36,164 nt of DNA, taken from NCBI GenBank assembly GCA_910584435.1, contig CAJUAP010000040.1, positions 1 through 36,164 on the forward strand. Reading direction: 5' to 3'. The stretch comes from an uncultured Acetatifactor sp. Its GTDB lineage: Bacteria; Bacillota; Clostridia; Lachnospirales; Lachnospiraceae. A program made the translations under genes and the position numbers. The notes under the pieces were generated by a model. It had not been told where the DNA came from and ran no database searches. It saw only the letters and a program-made list of their open reading frames with translations. Shown one piece after another: positions 1 through 7,947 of this stretch. Every line of letters begins with the position of its first letter. Within the stretch, counting starts at the first letter, position 1.

Positions 1-478
1 CCTGGAGGTTATCCAATAACCTCCCCCCGATAATCAGGAATTATCCTTCATTCACATCACATTCTAACATCATCCGGCCGACTTTCAACAAAGCCTTTAT
101 CCTTTCTAAACTTCAGAATGCTTTGTTCTACACAGCACCCTTTTACCCTGAATGCTTCAGAATAGTTTGTTCTTGTTCTATCTTCTCATTCAATTCCTTC
201 CGGTATAGCTGGTCTTATAAGGAACTACTCCACAGCTAGCTGCGAGAAATTAAACCCTCTTTTGGATTAAAGTTTTCATCAACATTACAAAAATATTATA
301 AAGCACCTGCCCGAATTTGTATATAGCTTTCTGGTGAACGCGCATTTTTTGCGATAAGCGCTAATGAAGACTACATCCCCAGCTATTCTCAGTGCCATCC
401 TCCAAACATTCCTCAAAAAAATCTCTCTAAAATCTCTCTAAAAATTCCTCCAAAATACAGGCAAATGCCCTATCTGAT
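1..478. other. Gene-free left edge with a small hairpin
   Basis: No reading frame here looks like a gene on either strand. Positions 4-24 form a perfect 9-bp hairpin (GGAGGTTAT, 3-nt loop, ATAACCTCC) without a clear T-run, so it may be a weak terminator or a repeat end. A direct repeat built on CTTCAGAAT..TTTGTTCT lies near 112-180, and an 11-bp repeat (AATCTCTCTAA) occurs near 420-440. The stretch is AT-rich and adjoins clearly decayed genes, so it is best read as degraded accessory DNA. Confidence 0.4.
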
Positions 479-663
479 ATGCCGCCCTAGCCCCCAATCA
501 AAACCTTCTTTTCCTCAAAAGCAAATCCATAATGCCGTATGCGTTCCTGTAGAATTCCTCTGGCTGACAACATCGCATCATAACCTTTTTCTTCTATCTG
601 CTGCAGTGCATTATGGACTGTTTCCTCCAGGGTCGCCTCTAAAGCCGGATCTCTCACCTTAAT
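479..663 (-). pseudogene. C-terminal remnant of an AAA-ATPase-like / PD-(D/E)XK nuclease protein
   Basis: The minus strand reads about 60 codons ending in a TAG near 479. The peptide contains EETVHNALQQIEEKGYDAM and then ERIRHYGFAFEEKKVLIGG. This matches the usual C-terminus of the abundant clostridial proteins with an N-terminal AAA-ATPase-like domain and a C-terminal PD-(D/E)XK (DUF1703-type) domain, where a QIEEKxY helix is followed by a (K/R)YGxAFxxKxVLI strand. Intact members are several hundred residues long; upstream only an out-of-frame stretch (NADYYEIPLIPII) is seen, with no ATPase motifs. It is therefore a truncated, frameshifted relic. The family call rests on the C-terminal pattern only. 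Confidence 0.6.
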
Positions 664-720
664 GGAGCTTTATCATTCATAATGATAGGAATGAGAGGGA
701 TTTCGTAGTAGTCGGCATTG

Positions 721-750
721 TGGAAAAATCCAAAAGTTTAGATTTTTCCA
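721..750. repeat. Perfect 10-bp inverted repeat
   Basis: TGGAAAAATC at 721-730 and GATTTTTCCA at 741-750 form a 10-bp perfect stem with a 10-nt loop. There is no intact gene beside it, so the role (old terminator or mobile-element end) is not clear. Confidence 0.5.
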
Positions 751-765
751 TAATGCTTATCTTTT

Positions 766-815
766 GGTCTTTGGTTCCTTTGGTTCCTTTGGTTCCTTTG
801 GTTTCTTTGGTTCGG
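766..815. repeat. 9-bp tandem repeat GGTTCCTTT
   Basis: Three exact GGTTCCTTT units (773-799) are followed by one variant (GGTTTCTTT) and flanked by partial units. On the minus strand it would encode an Asn-Gln-Arg run, but no credible gene contains it. It looks like replication slippage in non-coding DNA. Confidence 0.8.
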
Positions 816-951
816 AATAGTGTGGTGCTGGCGGTCTATTTCTTGTTTTCGGTTGCTTGCTTCTTTACCGTACATGAGCATTTCCCGCCGGCCTGTATGA
901 CTGCCACATAATTTTCCAGCATATATTTTGACGAGTCCATAAATAGCACCA

Positions 952-1114
952 TTAATTATCGTTCGTATAATCATGTAATCTTTTTACATATCTGCCGGAT
1001 GACAGTACTATGACATCAAAATCTGGTGGTATCTCTTTTTTAATCTATTAAATACCTTTTCCCATAGTTCTGGTTTGTATCCTGCTAAAATATATACTAA
1101 ATTTTAAAGTTCAT
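952..1114 (-). pseudogene. N-terminal fragment of a glycosyltransferase-like protein, frameshifted
   Basis: From an ATG at 1114 the minus strand gives MNFKI, then after a shift VYILAGYKPELWEKVFNRLK, and after a second shift IPPDFDVIVLSSGRYVKRL, ending at a stop at 952-954. The joined peptide resembles the beginning of glycosyltransferase-type proteins from Lachnospiraceae surface-polysaccharide loci (a YILAGYK start, then a DVxVLSSG strand). Two frameshifts and the loss of the remainder make it a pseudogene. The family assignment is from memory of the N-terminal pattern and is moderately sure; that the sequence was once coding is more certain. Confidence 0.55.
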
Positions 1115-1206
1115 TTAATTTGTCCCTTTTCGGAAAAATGTTCTCAGGGCATTATTTTTTTCAATCTAAAATTCATCGGATATAAAATATGGAGTAAGTT
1201 CAATTC

Positions 1207-1319
1207 CTCCATTTTCTGTGAATGACTTTTATTCTGGCATCTGTTCTACACAGCTCATCTGCCAATATACCGGTGGAATCTGTTGATCCGTCATCCACCA
1301 GTATGATTTATTCTAAGAA
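1207..1319 (-). pseudogene. Fragment of a family 2 glycosyltransferase
   Basis: The minus strand encodes IILVDDGSTDSTGILADEL followed by RIKVIHRK, the nucleotide-sugar binding motif (VDDGSTD) and following helix of GT-A fold family 2 glycosyltransferases. An in-frame stop lies just upstream of the motif. Just after HRK the frame breaks: the expected NGG-type continuation is only found (GGIEL) by shifting frame. The N-terminal strand and the catalytic region are missing. Together with the neighbouring fragment it points to a deleted surface-glycan synthesis locus. Confidence 0.8.
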
Positions 1320-1330
1320 GAATTAAGAAT

Positions 1331-1351
1331 GAGGTAATTATAAATTACCTC
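1331..1351. terminator. 9-bp hairpin next to the GT2 remnant
   Basis: GAGGTAATT, a 3-nt loop and AATTACCTC form a perfect stem. On the plus strand it is followed by TTACTTTG, a weak T-rich tail. Its stem and loop sizes equal those of the hairpin at 4-24. Function as a terminator is possible but unproven. Confidence 0.4.
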
Positions 1352-1450
1352 TTACTTTGTTGTATATATTGTTCAGCATGTGACAGTACTTTCGTTTTCA
1401 CTGATTACCAAACAATAGAATCCACGCCTCGCAAGTCTTCTATTGTCATG

Positions 1451-1494
1451 AATAACAGCCAATCATGGAAGTATCTTCCAGTTTGGCTATTATT
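1451..1494 (-). terminator. Hairpin downstream of the GyrI-like gene
   Basis: An imperfect long stem (AATAACAGCCAA pairing with TTTGGCTATTATT, with an inner GGAAG/CTTCC stem) lies 14 nt beyond the stop codon of the gene at 1508-1972. The minus-strand tail is only modestly T-rich, so this is a probable rather than certain intrinsic terminator. Confidence 0.45.
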
Positions 1495-1507
1495 TTACTG
1501 CACTAAT

Positions 1508-1972
1508 TTAAATAGCTCTTATTGGAAAAAACATATAGTTTTTTCCTGTTTCCGGACAGGTATAATCATGAACTGCTGCAGCTAATGTAAGATTATTTTC
1601 ACTCATGTAATTCATTACGTTTGAAAATGTATTTTCGTTTTCCGTTTCAACATAGATATATTCATAACCCGGAATAATCCATTTTGTCCAACCCTTTGGC
1701 GCTTCCGCATGGTCGCCACATTCAATACCTGCAAGATATAAACCTTTGCTGAAATTATCTTCCCACGGTTTAAAAGAATGAGATAAATCAGACATTGCTC
1801 CCCAAATTCCAACCAGATTTCCATTTTCATCTTTTTTCGCTAAATGCTGTACTTCGTTGAAATGAGAGTTAGCATCTTCCCACAATTTCTGTACAAAATT
1901 TTGACCTTCCATGCTTGAGCCTTCCTTGCCAATTACAACAAATGTTTCTTTTATCTTCTTTTCAATCTTCAT
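1508..1972 (-). CDS. GyrI-like small-molecule-binding (effector-binding domain) protein
   Basis: A 154-residue stand-alone GyrI-like/effector-binding domain, the ligand-binding fold also found at the C-terminus of AraC and MerR regulators and in gyrase inhibitor GyrI. Supporting features are the opening KKIKETFVVIGKEG, the central GIWGAMSD and the acidic YLAGIECGDHAEAPKGW strand, followed by a WxxWxIPGYEYIYVE segment and a late TGKNYMFFPI. No DNA-binding domain is present, so it probably binds an aromatic or amphiphilic ligand. The start is placed at 1972 because AGGAGG lies 7 nt upstream; the frame stays open upstream (EIEQIQKSAQAI...), which could be a relic of a lost regulator domain. It stands alone, 185 nt from the next gene. 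Confidence 0.72.
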   Translation of the reverse strand: MKIEKKIKETFVVIGKEGSSMEGQNFVQKLWEDANSHFNEVQHLAKKDENGNLVGIWGAMSDLSHSFKPWEDNFSKGLYLAGIECGDHAEAPKGWTKWIIPGYEYIYVETENENTFSNVMNYMSENNLTLAAAVHDYTCPETGKNYMFFPIRAI

Positions 1973-2157
1973 ACACACCTCCTGAAAACTCAATGATATT
2001 CTGCAGCGCATAATCGCTTGCGCACTTTTCTGGATTTGCTCAATTTCTTTTGTACACTTTTCCGTTTTTACTTAATTACAGCACACAGCGCACTTGGCAC
2101 CGTCCTCGTACCGTAATCTGTAAGATACATATTTTCAGAAACCTTAAACTGATTGTT

Positions 2158-3033
2158 TTAATTATCACCTATGATATACAATACCCCTTCCTGTTCTTTG
2201 AATACGGACAGATTCCCTTTTGTAAATTCTATGGTATCCATATTTTTGTACAATTCCTTTCCGGTAATCTGAAAAATGGACATCAAATACAGCCTTTGAT
2301 GAATTTCCGGCCACTGAGACACGGGATTTGAAAAGCACAGCTCCGGAAAACCAAATTGGTGCAGCCCCATAGTGGTAATTACCGGCGTCTCTTTTGAATA
2401 AGCATGTACAATCCCTATCCACAGAGGTGCCGGGAAATACTCCGGATCCTTCAGGTTTTGTTCCAAAACAGCCGCGTATTTCAGATACACCTGACGACTG
2501 ATCATCAGACCCGCTCCATTGATGTATACCCCTGCAGCGTCCTCTCTTTTCATCAATTCTCCTGCCAGACGTGTGAACAGGCAGCAGACACGCCGCTTAT
2601 CCTCCAATGTACCGCTCCCTCCCTGTTGACTCAGCACCAGAAATGACTTATGATTTAATATCTCTTCTCTCTCCTGTTCGGAAAAAAGTCCTCCCTGAAT
2701 CTGCGTGAAATCACATACCTCTTTCGGCTGGGGCATAGGCATACAGCTGCACCAGAATTCCACATGATCCAAGTCCAGCAGAAGCGCCGGTGCCACAGGT
2801 GAACTCCTGTCTATAGAACGAACCGCCCCTGCACCGAAGACATTTCCGGCTGCTTCCGCCACAACCTCCGCACTGATCACACCGGCAAACAAAAGCAGCC
2901 CAAAGGTATCCCTCTCTGGATTCCTATTAGAATTCGGTGCTTTTTCATGTGATTCTTTTGATGTTTGCGATGTCTCCAATGTTTGTGATGACTGTGAAGA
3001 ACGTTTTTTACTAAATCGATCAAATAACTTCAT
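2158..3033 (-). CDS. DUF4261 domain-containing protein
   Basis: A 291-residue soluble protein. Residues 1-40 are a Ser/Thr/Lys-rich low-complexity head. A conserved-looking domain then begins (about 43-290) with FGLLLFAGVISAEVVAEAA and the acidic VAPALLLDLDHVEFWCSCMP, as in DUF4261 proteins, whose function is unknown. A hydrophilic mid-section follows (NHKSFLVLSQQGG, then AAGVYINGAGLMISRQVY). The C-terminal part has MGLHQFGFPELCF. The start at 3033 has GAGAGG 5 nt upstream. It lies just downstream of the helicase gene on the same strand, with a hairpin between them, so co-transcription is uncertain. DUF4261 proteins tend to occur beside SUKH and DUF4132-type genes, as here. No catalytic motif is recognised. 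Confidence 0.6.
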   Translation of the reverse strand: MKLFDRFSKKRSSQSSQTLETSQTSKESHEKAPNSNRNPERDTFGLLLFAGVISAEVVAEAAGNVFGAGAVRSIDRSSPVAPALLLDLDHVEFWCSCMPMPQPKEVCDFTQIQGGLFSEQEREEILNHKSFLVLSQQGGSGTLEDKRRVCCLFTRLAGELMKREDAAGVYINGAGLMISRQVYLKYAAVLEQNLKDPEYFPAPLWIGIVHAYSKETPVITTMGLHQFGFPELCFSNPVSQWPEIHQRLYLMSIFQITGKELYKNMDTIEFTKGNLSVFKEQEGVLYIIGDN

Positions 3034-3155
3034 AACAACCTCTCTGATAATAACTATTCATTTTAACCCTGATCAGCTTCCTGCTTTATTGACCTCATAC
3101 CTGCTATTCTCACAGGCTTTCACCAAGACAATACCTGACCTTTTATTCGGCTCTG

Positions 3156-3179
3156 TACCTGTAACAGTAATTACAGGTA
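3156..3179 (-). terminator. Perfect 9-bp hairpin after the helicase gene
   Basis: TACCTGTAA, a 6-nt loop and TTACAGGTA form a perfect stem 16 nt beyond the helicase stop codon. No clear T-run follows on the minus strand. It may slow or end helicase transcription before the DUF4261 gene. Confidence 0.5.
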
Positions 3180-3194
3180 AATACGGCGGCAGGT

Positions 3195-6100
3195 TTACTT
3201 TTTCTCACTCCGCATTTTCTCCAATGCATCAAATATACCTGCAATTGCTCTATCCCTTGTATCATATTCCGTCTTACAGAATTCATTGTCAACTGCATAC
3301 TTCCAGAATGGTTTTCCTTTTTCCTGATTGTAAAGCACCAGTACATGACCATCTATCTTAAGGTATTCATTTCCTTTTTTTGACCGCTTCCACTTGCGCT
3401 GGAAAAATTTCATGCGCCTGGTCTGCCTGTTTTTAAAATCTGCCTCCCGGCGTTTTGCCTCTGCAACATCTCCTTCCATTCTGCCTGCACATACACAGCC
3501 CACTGACAGGCTTCTATATCGGGGATGTTCCATGTGGTGCGCATATCGTATAATCTGATAACCGCACATTTCACAGATTCCCACAGGCGCCCCCAGGTCT
3601 TCTACGCCTACACAATTCCAGCCCGAATGCGGCACATCCTCCTGCTTCCACAAATTCTGACTGTTTTCCTTCAGTCTCTTCAGCTCTGCTGTCTGCTGTG
3701 CCTTCAGTTCGTCCAGACCTGACTGTTCATCCCACTCCTCCAAACCTGACTGCGTTTCCTGTTCTTCCTCTCCTGACTGTACCTTCAGTTCTTCTGTTCT
3801 TGACAGCACCTCTCCTTCTTCTGTTCCTGACTGCACACTCAGCTTTTTTATGTCTGACTGTGCAATCATATCCTCCAAACTCAATTGTTTCTGCCATGCA
3901 GGCTGCCTTTCTCCGGTTCTGCCAGCAGTCTCTATCCTTTCTTCCAAATTATGAATTTCTTTTGCACTGTCTTCATACAGTTCAGGGTTCCACAATCTGT
4001 CGTTCATCACACCAAGCGCCGAATCCTCTTCCTGCCATTCATATATTTCCTCCTGTTCCTGCGTCTCTACAGCCGTCATCCGCTGACCACTCCCACCCGG
4101 AACTCCCGGCACTAAAGTCTCCCTGACTTCATCCTGCATCTCCGGCACTAAAGTCTCCCTGACTTCATCCTGCATCTCCGGCACCAAAGTCTCCCTGACT
4201 TCATCCTGCACCTCTGTTCCACTGACAGCCGCCTCCGTTACATTCAAAGGCACATTCCCCGGCACTTTCTCCCTGGATTCACTATACTTCGCCCCCAAAT
4301 CCTCATGCTTTTTCGTAAAATAACTGCTGGAAATATTTCTGACCTGCTTCAGCTTCTCGAATTTCACTGCATAACTTCCGCGCTTAACGTCAATGGCTTC
4401 AATGGTTCCCTTTCCGAACACATGATGCTCCACAATATCGCCGACTTTCCTGCTGCCCACAGGCTCCGACTGCATCTCACGATTCAGCTTCGCCGTATAT
4501 CCCCGGCTTTCCTTCGCCAGCTCATCCGATATCCGGCCGATTCTGACGTAATTTTTCTCTCCTATTTCCTGCAGGAATCGTGATATCAGCTTTTTTATCC
4601 CGTTTTGTGAAGTCCCCTCGGATTCCATCAGGAACAGATACTTTTCTGCTCTGGTAATTGCCACATAACACAGCCTGCGCTCTTCTTCCAGCCCCAGCTT
4701 CTTCCTGTCCCCCAGCGTCTTCGAGGAAGGAAATACCCCTTCCGTAAATCCCAGAATGAATACAACCGGAAATTCCAGTCCCTTAGAAGAATGTATGGTC
4801 ATCAGTTTTACGGCGTCCTTGGATTCCTCGCTATTGTCCTCTGACTGCAGCGCAATCTGCTGTAAAAATTCCTCCAGACTTAAATTTTCACCGAATTCCC
4901 GTTCAAATTCATTTGCAATACGCTTGAACTCAGCCAGGTTGTCCAGACGTTCTTCATCCCCCAGCTCCCGGATATAACTCTCATAGCCGGACTCTTTCGT
5001 CACCTCATTCACAATATCAGAGATACGCTTCGACCGATAGCTTCCACGCATGGATTCTATCAAACGGACAAAGGAACCGGCCTCACTGTTTATGAACTCC
5101 CTTTCCTCCAAATGCTCCGAAAGCACCGCAGACAGCGATTTGTCCGCACTGTATTTCTGCAGCTCTTCCAGATAATTCATCTTGGCGCGGCCGAATTTCC
5201 TGCGCGGTGTATTGATAATCCTCCGAAAAGCCATATCGTCATCATAGGCAATCAGCTTCAGATACGCCAGAATATCCATGATTTCCATTCTCTGATAGAA
5301 GCGGACACCGCCATAAATCTCATAGGGGATATTCTTCTCCACCAGCTTTTTCTCCGCAATTCGCGATAAAAAGCCTGAACGGTACAAAATTGCAAAATCC
5401 GAATATTTGAAACCTTCCTTTTGAGACAAACGATTAATATTGCTGATCACCTGATCCATTTCTTCCAAATCGGACTTGGAATGATAATGAACCACCGGCG
5501 CTCCGGGCGGATTGTGTGTAAACAGATCCTTCTTCAGCCGGATTTCATTTTTCTCTATCAGGGTATTGGCACATTGAAGAATCTGGGGCGTGGAACGATA
5601 ATTCTGGTTCAGAATAATTGTCCTGGTAGATTCATGGGTTTTATCAAAATCCACAAGAAGCTTTACATCGGAGCCTCTCCACTCGTAAATATTCTGATCC
5701 GGATCTCCCACAATCATGAGATTCCGGTATTTATCGGATAAAATATCCACCAGGCACATTTCTATAGATGAACTGTCCTGGAACTCATCCACCATAATAT
5801 AGTTTAATCTGTCCTGCCATTTTTCGCGGATTTCCGCATCCGTTCCCAGCACATAAATCGCAAAAGATATCAAATCATGAAAGTCCAGAGAATATGTCGC
5901 CTTCTGCCTTTGCAGAAATTCTTCTATAATACGGTCGTCCCGGTCTTTTATTTCGCTCAATATCTGGCATGGCTCCGGATTGCACATTCTGGTCACATAT
6001 CCGGTATCCCTCTTTACCAGCCCTATTTTCCTGAGCATGGATTCAAAACTGGCATAATCCAGCTTCAGTTCATGTTTCTGGTATATTTCGCCTAAAAAAG

Positions 6101-6455
6101 CCTTCTGCTGTTGATTATCAATAATTTGAAACTGTTTGTTCAGAAACAGTTTCTCCGGATTTTCCCTCAGAAGCCGGTGGCAGAAACCATGGTAAGTGCA
6201 TACCAGACTGGCGCCGTTTTCTTCCCCGATTAATTTCCGTATTCTCGTTTTCATTTCACCGGCAGCTTTATTGGTAAAGGTCACACACAAAATATTGGAG
6301 GAATCTATCCCATACTCCTGCACCAAATAGGCATAACGGCTTACCAGCAGCTTCGTTTTTCCGCTGCCCGCACCGGCAATCACTCTCACATATCCTTCTG
6401 TCTCCAGAACCGCTTCTCTCTGCTTTTCATTCAGTTTTTCCAATAAATCCGCCAT
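3195..6455 (-). CDS. UvrD/PcrA-type ATP-dependent DNA helicase with long zinc-motif C-terminal extension
   Basis: A 1086-residue superfamily 1A 3'-5' helicase. Motif I is AGAGSGKT (residues 27-34), motif Ia is CVTFTNKAAGEMKTR, motif II is VDEFQD (near 223), motif III is IVGDPDQNIYEWRGSD, motif IV is LNQNYRST, motif V is LMTIHSSKGLEFPVVF and motif VI is RRLCYVAITRAE. A PcrA-like C-terminal segment (GDIVEHHVFGKGTIEAID) follows, and PcrA/UvrD normally end there at about 720-780 residues. This protein continues with a 200-residue acidic linker containing tandem repeats. It ends in a basic domain with cysteines and histidines (CEMCGYQIIRYAHHMEHP ... VGCVCAG ... RRMKFFQRKW ... KGN), a likely zinc site. 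The linker and tail are unusual; the tail may recognise nucleic acid or a protein partner. The start has AGAGGAG 6 nt upstream and a promoter at 6520-6547. Confidence 0.93.
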   Translation of the reverse strand: MADLLEKLNEKQREAVLETEGYVRVIAGAGSGKTKLLVSRYAYLVQEYGIDSSNILCVTFTNKAAGEMKTRIRKLIGEENGASLVCTYHGFCHRLLRENPEKLFLNKQFQIIDNQQQKAFLGEIYQKHELKLDYASFESMLRKIGLVKRDTGYVTRMCNPEPCQILSEIKDRDDRIIEEFLQRQKATYSLDFHDLISFAIYVLGTDAEIREKWQDRLNYIMVDEFQDSSSIEMCLVDILSDKYRNLMIVGDPDQNIYEWRGSDVKLLVDFDKTHESTRTIILNQNYRSTPQILQCANTLIEKNEIRLKKDLFTHNPPGAPVVHYHSKSDLEEMDQVISNINRLSQKEGFKYSDFAILYRSGFLSRIAEKKLVEKNIPYEIYGGVRFYQRMEIMDILAYLKLIAYDDDMAFRRIINTPRRKFGRAKMNYLEELQKYSADKSLSAVLSEHLEEREFINSEAGSFVRLIESMRGSYRSKRISDIVNEVTKESGYESYIRELGDEERLDNLAEFKRIANEFEREFGENLSLEEFLQQIALQSEDNSEESKDAVKLMTIHSSKGLEFPVVFILGFTEGVFPSSKTLGDRKKLGLEEERRLCYVAITRAEKYLFLMESEGTSQNGIKKLISRFLQEIGEKNYVRIGRISDELAKESRGYTAKLNREMQSEPVGSRKVGDIVEHHVFGKGTIEAIDVKRGSYAVKFEKLKQVRNISSSYFTKKHEDLGAKYSESREKVPGNVPLNVTEAAVSGTEVQDEVRETLVPEMQDEVRETLVPEMQDEVRETLVPGVPGGSGQRMTAVETQEQEEIYEWQEEDSALGVMNDRLWNPELYEDSAKEIHNLEERIETAGRTGERQPAWQKQLSLEDMIAQSDIKKLSVQSGTEEGEVLSRTEELKVQSGEEEQETQSGLEEWDEQSGLDELKAQQTAELKRLKENSQNLWKQEDVPHSGWNCVGVEDLGAPVGICEMCGYQIIRYAHHMEHPRYRSLSVGCVCAGRMEGDVAEAKRREADFKNRQTRRMKFFQRKWKRSKKGNEYLKIDGHVLVLYNQEKGKPFWKYAVDNEFCKTEYDTRDRAIAGIFDALEKMRSEKK
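4106..4213 (-). repeat. Three 36-bp in-frame repeats in the helicase linker
   Basis: Three near-identical 36-bp units (about 4106, 4142 and 4178) each encode the 12-residue block DEVRETLVPEMQ. Because the period is a multiple of three, copy number can change without a frameshift. A weaker Ser-Gly-Leu/Glu repeat pattern (VQSGTEE, VQSGEEE, TQSGLEE, EQSGLDE) lies further on, at about 3700-3850. Confidence 0.92.
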
Positions 6456-6519
6456 GGTATGCTCCTCTGCCGTATCCTCTCATATTTTCAAACATAACCC
6501 GTACCTTCCGTTAAACTTA

Positions 6520-6547
6520 ATTATATCATGCCCCATAAATTTTACAA
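6520..6547 (-). promoter_or_regulatory. Sigma-A promoter of the helicase gene
   Basis: On the minus strand TTGTAA (-35, 6542-6547) is separated by 16 nt from a perfect TATAAT (-10, 6520-6525), about 65 nt upstream of the helicase start. Confidence 0.7.
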
Positions 6548-6612
6548 CTAAAACCACCCAATCCGCAGGACAAACACAGATGAATAGTAACATTTTATCC
6601 ATACCTGTCATA

Positions 6613-6777
6613 TGACTATAACCGGAATGTACATTTCCACCAACAGCCAGGCAGTATTGCCGACAGCTTATTTCATGTCAGGCGTCCGCCCTATGGAAAT
6701 GATTGAACTGTTATCAAAAAACACCAACATGCCGATAAAGATTATGACAATTTCATGAAACAGCTAAGGACAGCATG
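6613..6777 (+). pseudogene. Short degraded reading frame, family not recognised
   Basis: An ATG at 6613 opens a 48-codon frame (MTITGMYISTNSQAVL..., then GVRPMEMIELLSK). Shifting one frame near 6720 continues as KHQHADKDYDNFMKQLRTA and then stops. The composition looks like former coding sequence rather than chance, but there is no convincing ribosome-binding site and I do not recognise the family. It could be the remains of a gene once paired with the gene at 7168. Confidence 0.3.
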
Positions 6778-6807
6778 ATCAAAAGAATTCAGCGAATTGT
6801 CATAGAA

Positions 6808-6985
6808 AAATAAGAAAGAGTTTCTGAAAGGGAATACAAGACAAATTAAAAAGGATTTTTGGGAAGGAGATAACAAAATACAAAACAGATTAAAAAAGAC
6901 TTTCGGAAGGAGGGAACACAATACAAGACAAATTAAAAAGAATTATCCGGAAGGGGGGAACAAAACACAAGAAGATTATAGCATG
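6808..6985. repeat. About four imperfect tandem units of ~44 bp
   Basis: Purine-rich units share the core AATACAAGACAAATTAAAAA followed some 10-12 nt later by GGAAGGAG or GGAAGGGGGG. Full units start near 6833, 6877 and 6921, with a diverged copy before them and a partial copy after. Unit lengths vary from 43 to 45 bp, so this is not a coding repeat. It lies between the helicase promoter and the gene at 7168 and has Shine-Dalgarno-like tracts on the plus strand. Confidence 0.8.
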
Positions 6986-7167
6986 TGCAGGATAATTCAC
7001 TCGGACCTTGACAGGGGAGTGAGACGGTTCCGAATGACAGAGGAATCGTAAGGAATCAGACAGAGCATTTAACTCATAGCGTTTGCCGCCCGTGAGCCGA
7101 ATGGTATGGCGACAGAATCATGCACTGTTACAAACAAGAATGTATAGAAAACGGAGGATATACACGA

Positions 7168-7752
7168 ATGAATGCCATCGATAACAACAAATATATGAAC
7201 CCGAACACTTATCCGACAAATGTACAGAAATCTGCTCAAATGAAAGACAACAGCCGGACCGGCAAAATCTATGAAGAAGCCCCTGTTCAACATAGGCCGG
7301 AAGCGGAGATGACCACACAAAATGCATATGAGAAGATGAGCGCTGCAATGAGGACAATTCCTGAGGAAAAGCAGCCTGCGGAGACAATTTCTGAAACGAC
7401 ACCAGAATCACCAAGTGAAGCAAAAGAATTAAGAGTAATAGAATGCAGCATAGTCTCTCTTGACAATGGCATATCATTCTATTTTAACGATGAAACAGGC
7501 GAAGTCAGATGTGTAGACGACAATGATCCGCGTCCTGGAAGACAGGTTTTATGGAGCAGAACACTCTCGAAAGAGGAACTGGAAAAATGTGATAAACTCT
7601 TTGAAAATCATGCAGATCAGGAGACGGGAGGTTTTGTTTTCCGGTTTCAGGCATATCTTGGCCATGAGGAATTCTGGGATAAATATCTTGAAGGCCGAAT
7701 CGATTTAGAGGCATTAAAGCAGGAAGATGACACGCACACAATTTCTCAATAA
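7168..7752 (+). CDS. Hypothetical protein with disordered head and conserved-looking C-terminal domain
   Basis: A 194-residue protein I do not recognise. Residues 1-90 are polar and low in hydrophobics (Asn, Thr, Pro, Glu-rich), probably disordered. The C-terminal half is compact, with an alternating pattern RVIECSIVSLDNGISFYFND followed by ETGEVRCVDDNDPRPGRQV, then two helices (LSKEELEKCDKLFENH and HEEFWDKYLEGRIDLEAL). There is no signal peptide or membrane segment. The start at 7168 is chosen because GGAGG lies about 10 nt upstream; an upstream ATG at 7120 has no such site. It is the only plus-strand gene in the first 17 kb, converges on the SMI1-type gene, and follows a repeat array. The 15-bp palindrome after its stop codon may serve as its terminator. 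Confidence 0.65.
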   Translation: MNAIDNNKYMNPNTYPTNVQKSAQMKDNSRTGKIYEEAPVQHRPEAEMTTQNAYEKMSAAMRTIPEEKQPAETISETTPESPSEAKELRVIECSIVSLDNGISFYFNDETGEVRCVDDNDPRPGRQVLWSRTLSKEELEKCDKLFENHADQETGGFVFRFQAYLGHEEFWDKYLEGRIDLEALKQEDDTHTISQ

Positions 7753-7760
7753 ACCATTCA

Positions 7761-7798
7761 AACGCAACAGTTCAGACATGTCACTGAACTGTTGCGTT
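7761..7798. repeat. 15-bp perfect palindrome carrying AACAGTTCAG
   Basis: AACGCAACAGTTCAG (7761-7775), an 8-nt loop and its exact reverse complement (7784-7798). It lies just beyond the stop at 7752, between two convergent genes, and has no T-run. The same CGCAACAGTTCA core recurs at 14286-14297 and a related AACAGTTCAG hairpin at 31382-31411, so it is probably a dispersed palindromic element as well as a possible terminator. The rest of the gap to 7947 shows nothing convincing. Confidence 0.8.
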
Positions 7799-7947
7799 CA
7801 AACCCATACAATACAGACAATATATCAATTTCTAACGGAACATCCGTTTCCCTCATGCTATAATCTTCTTGTATCATTGAAAAGAATGCTGGATGCGATT
7901 TTCCGATATGGCTGCCCTGCTGAATCAACAGATATGCCGATTGAAGA

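Noticed and set aside
1973..2070. Upstream open extension of the GyrI-like gene as part of an AraC or MerR regulator
   Set aside because: The extension (EIEQIQKSAQAI...) lacks a helix-turn-helix and the AGGAGG directly before 1972 supports a stand-alone domain.
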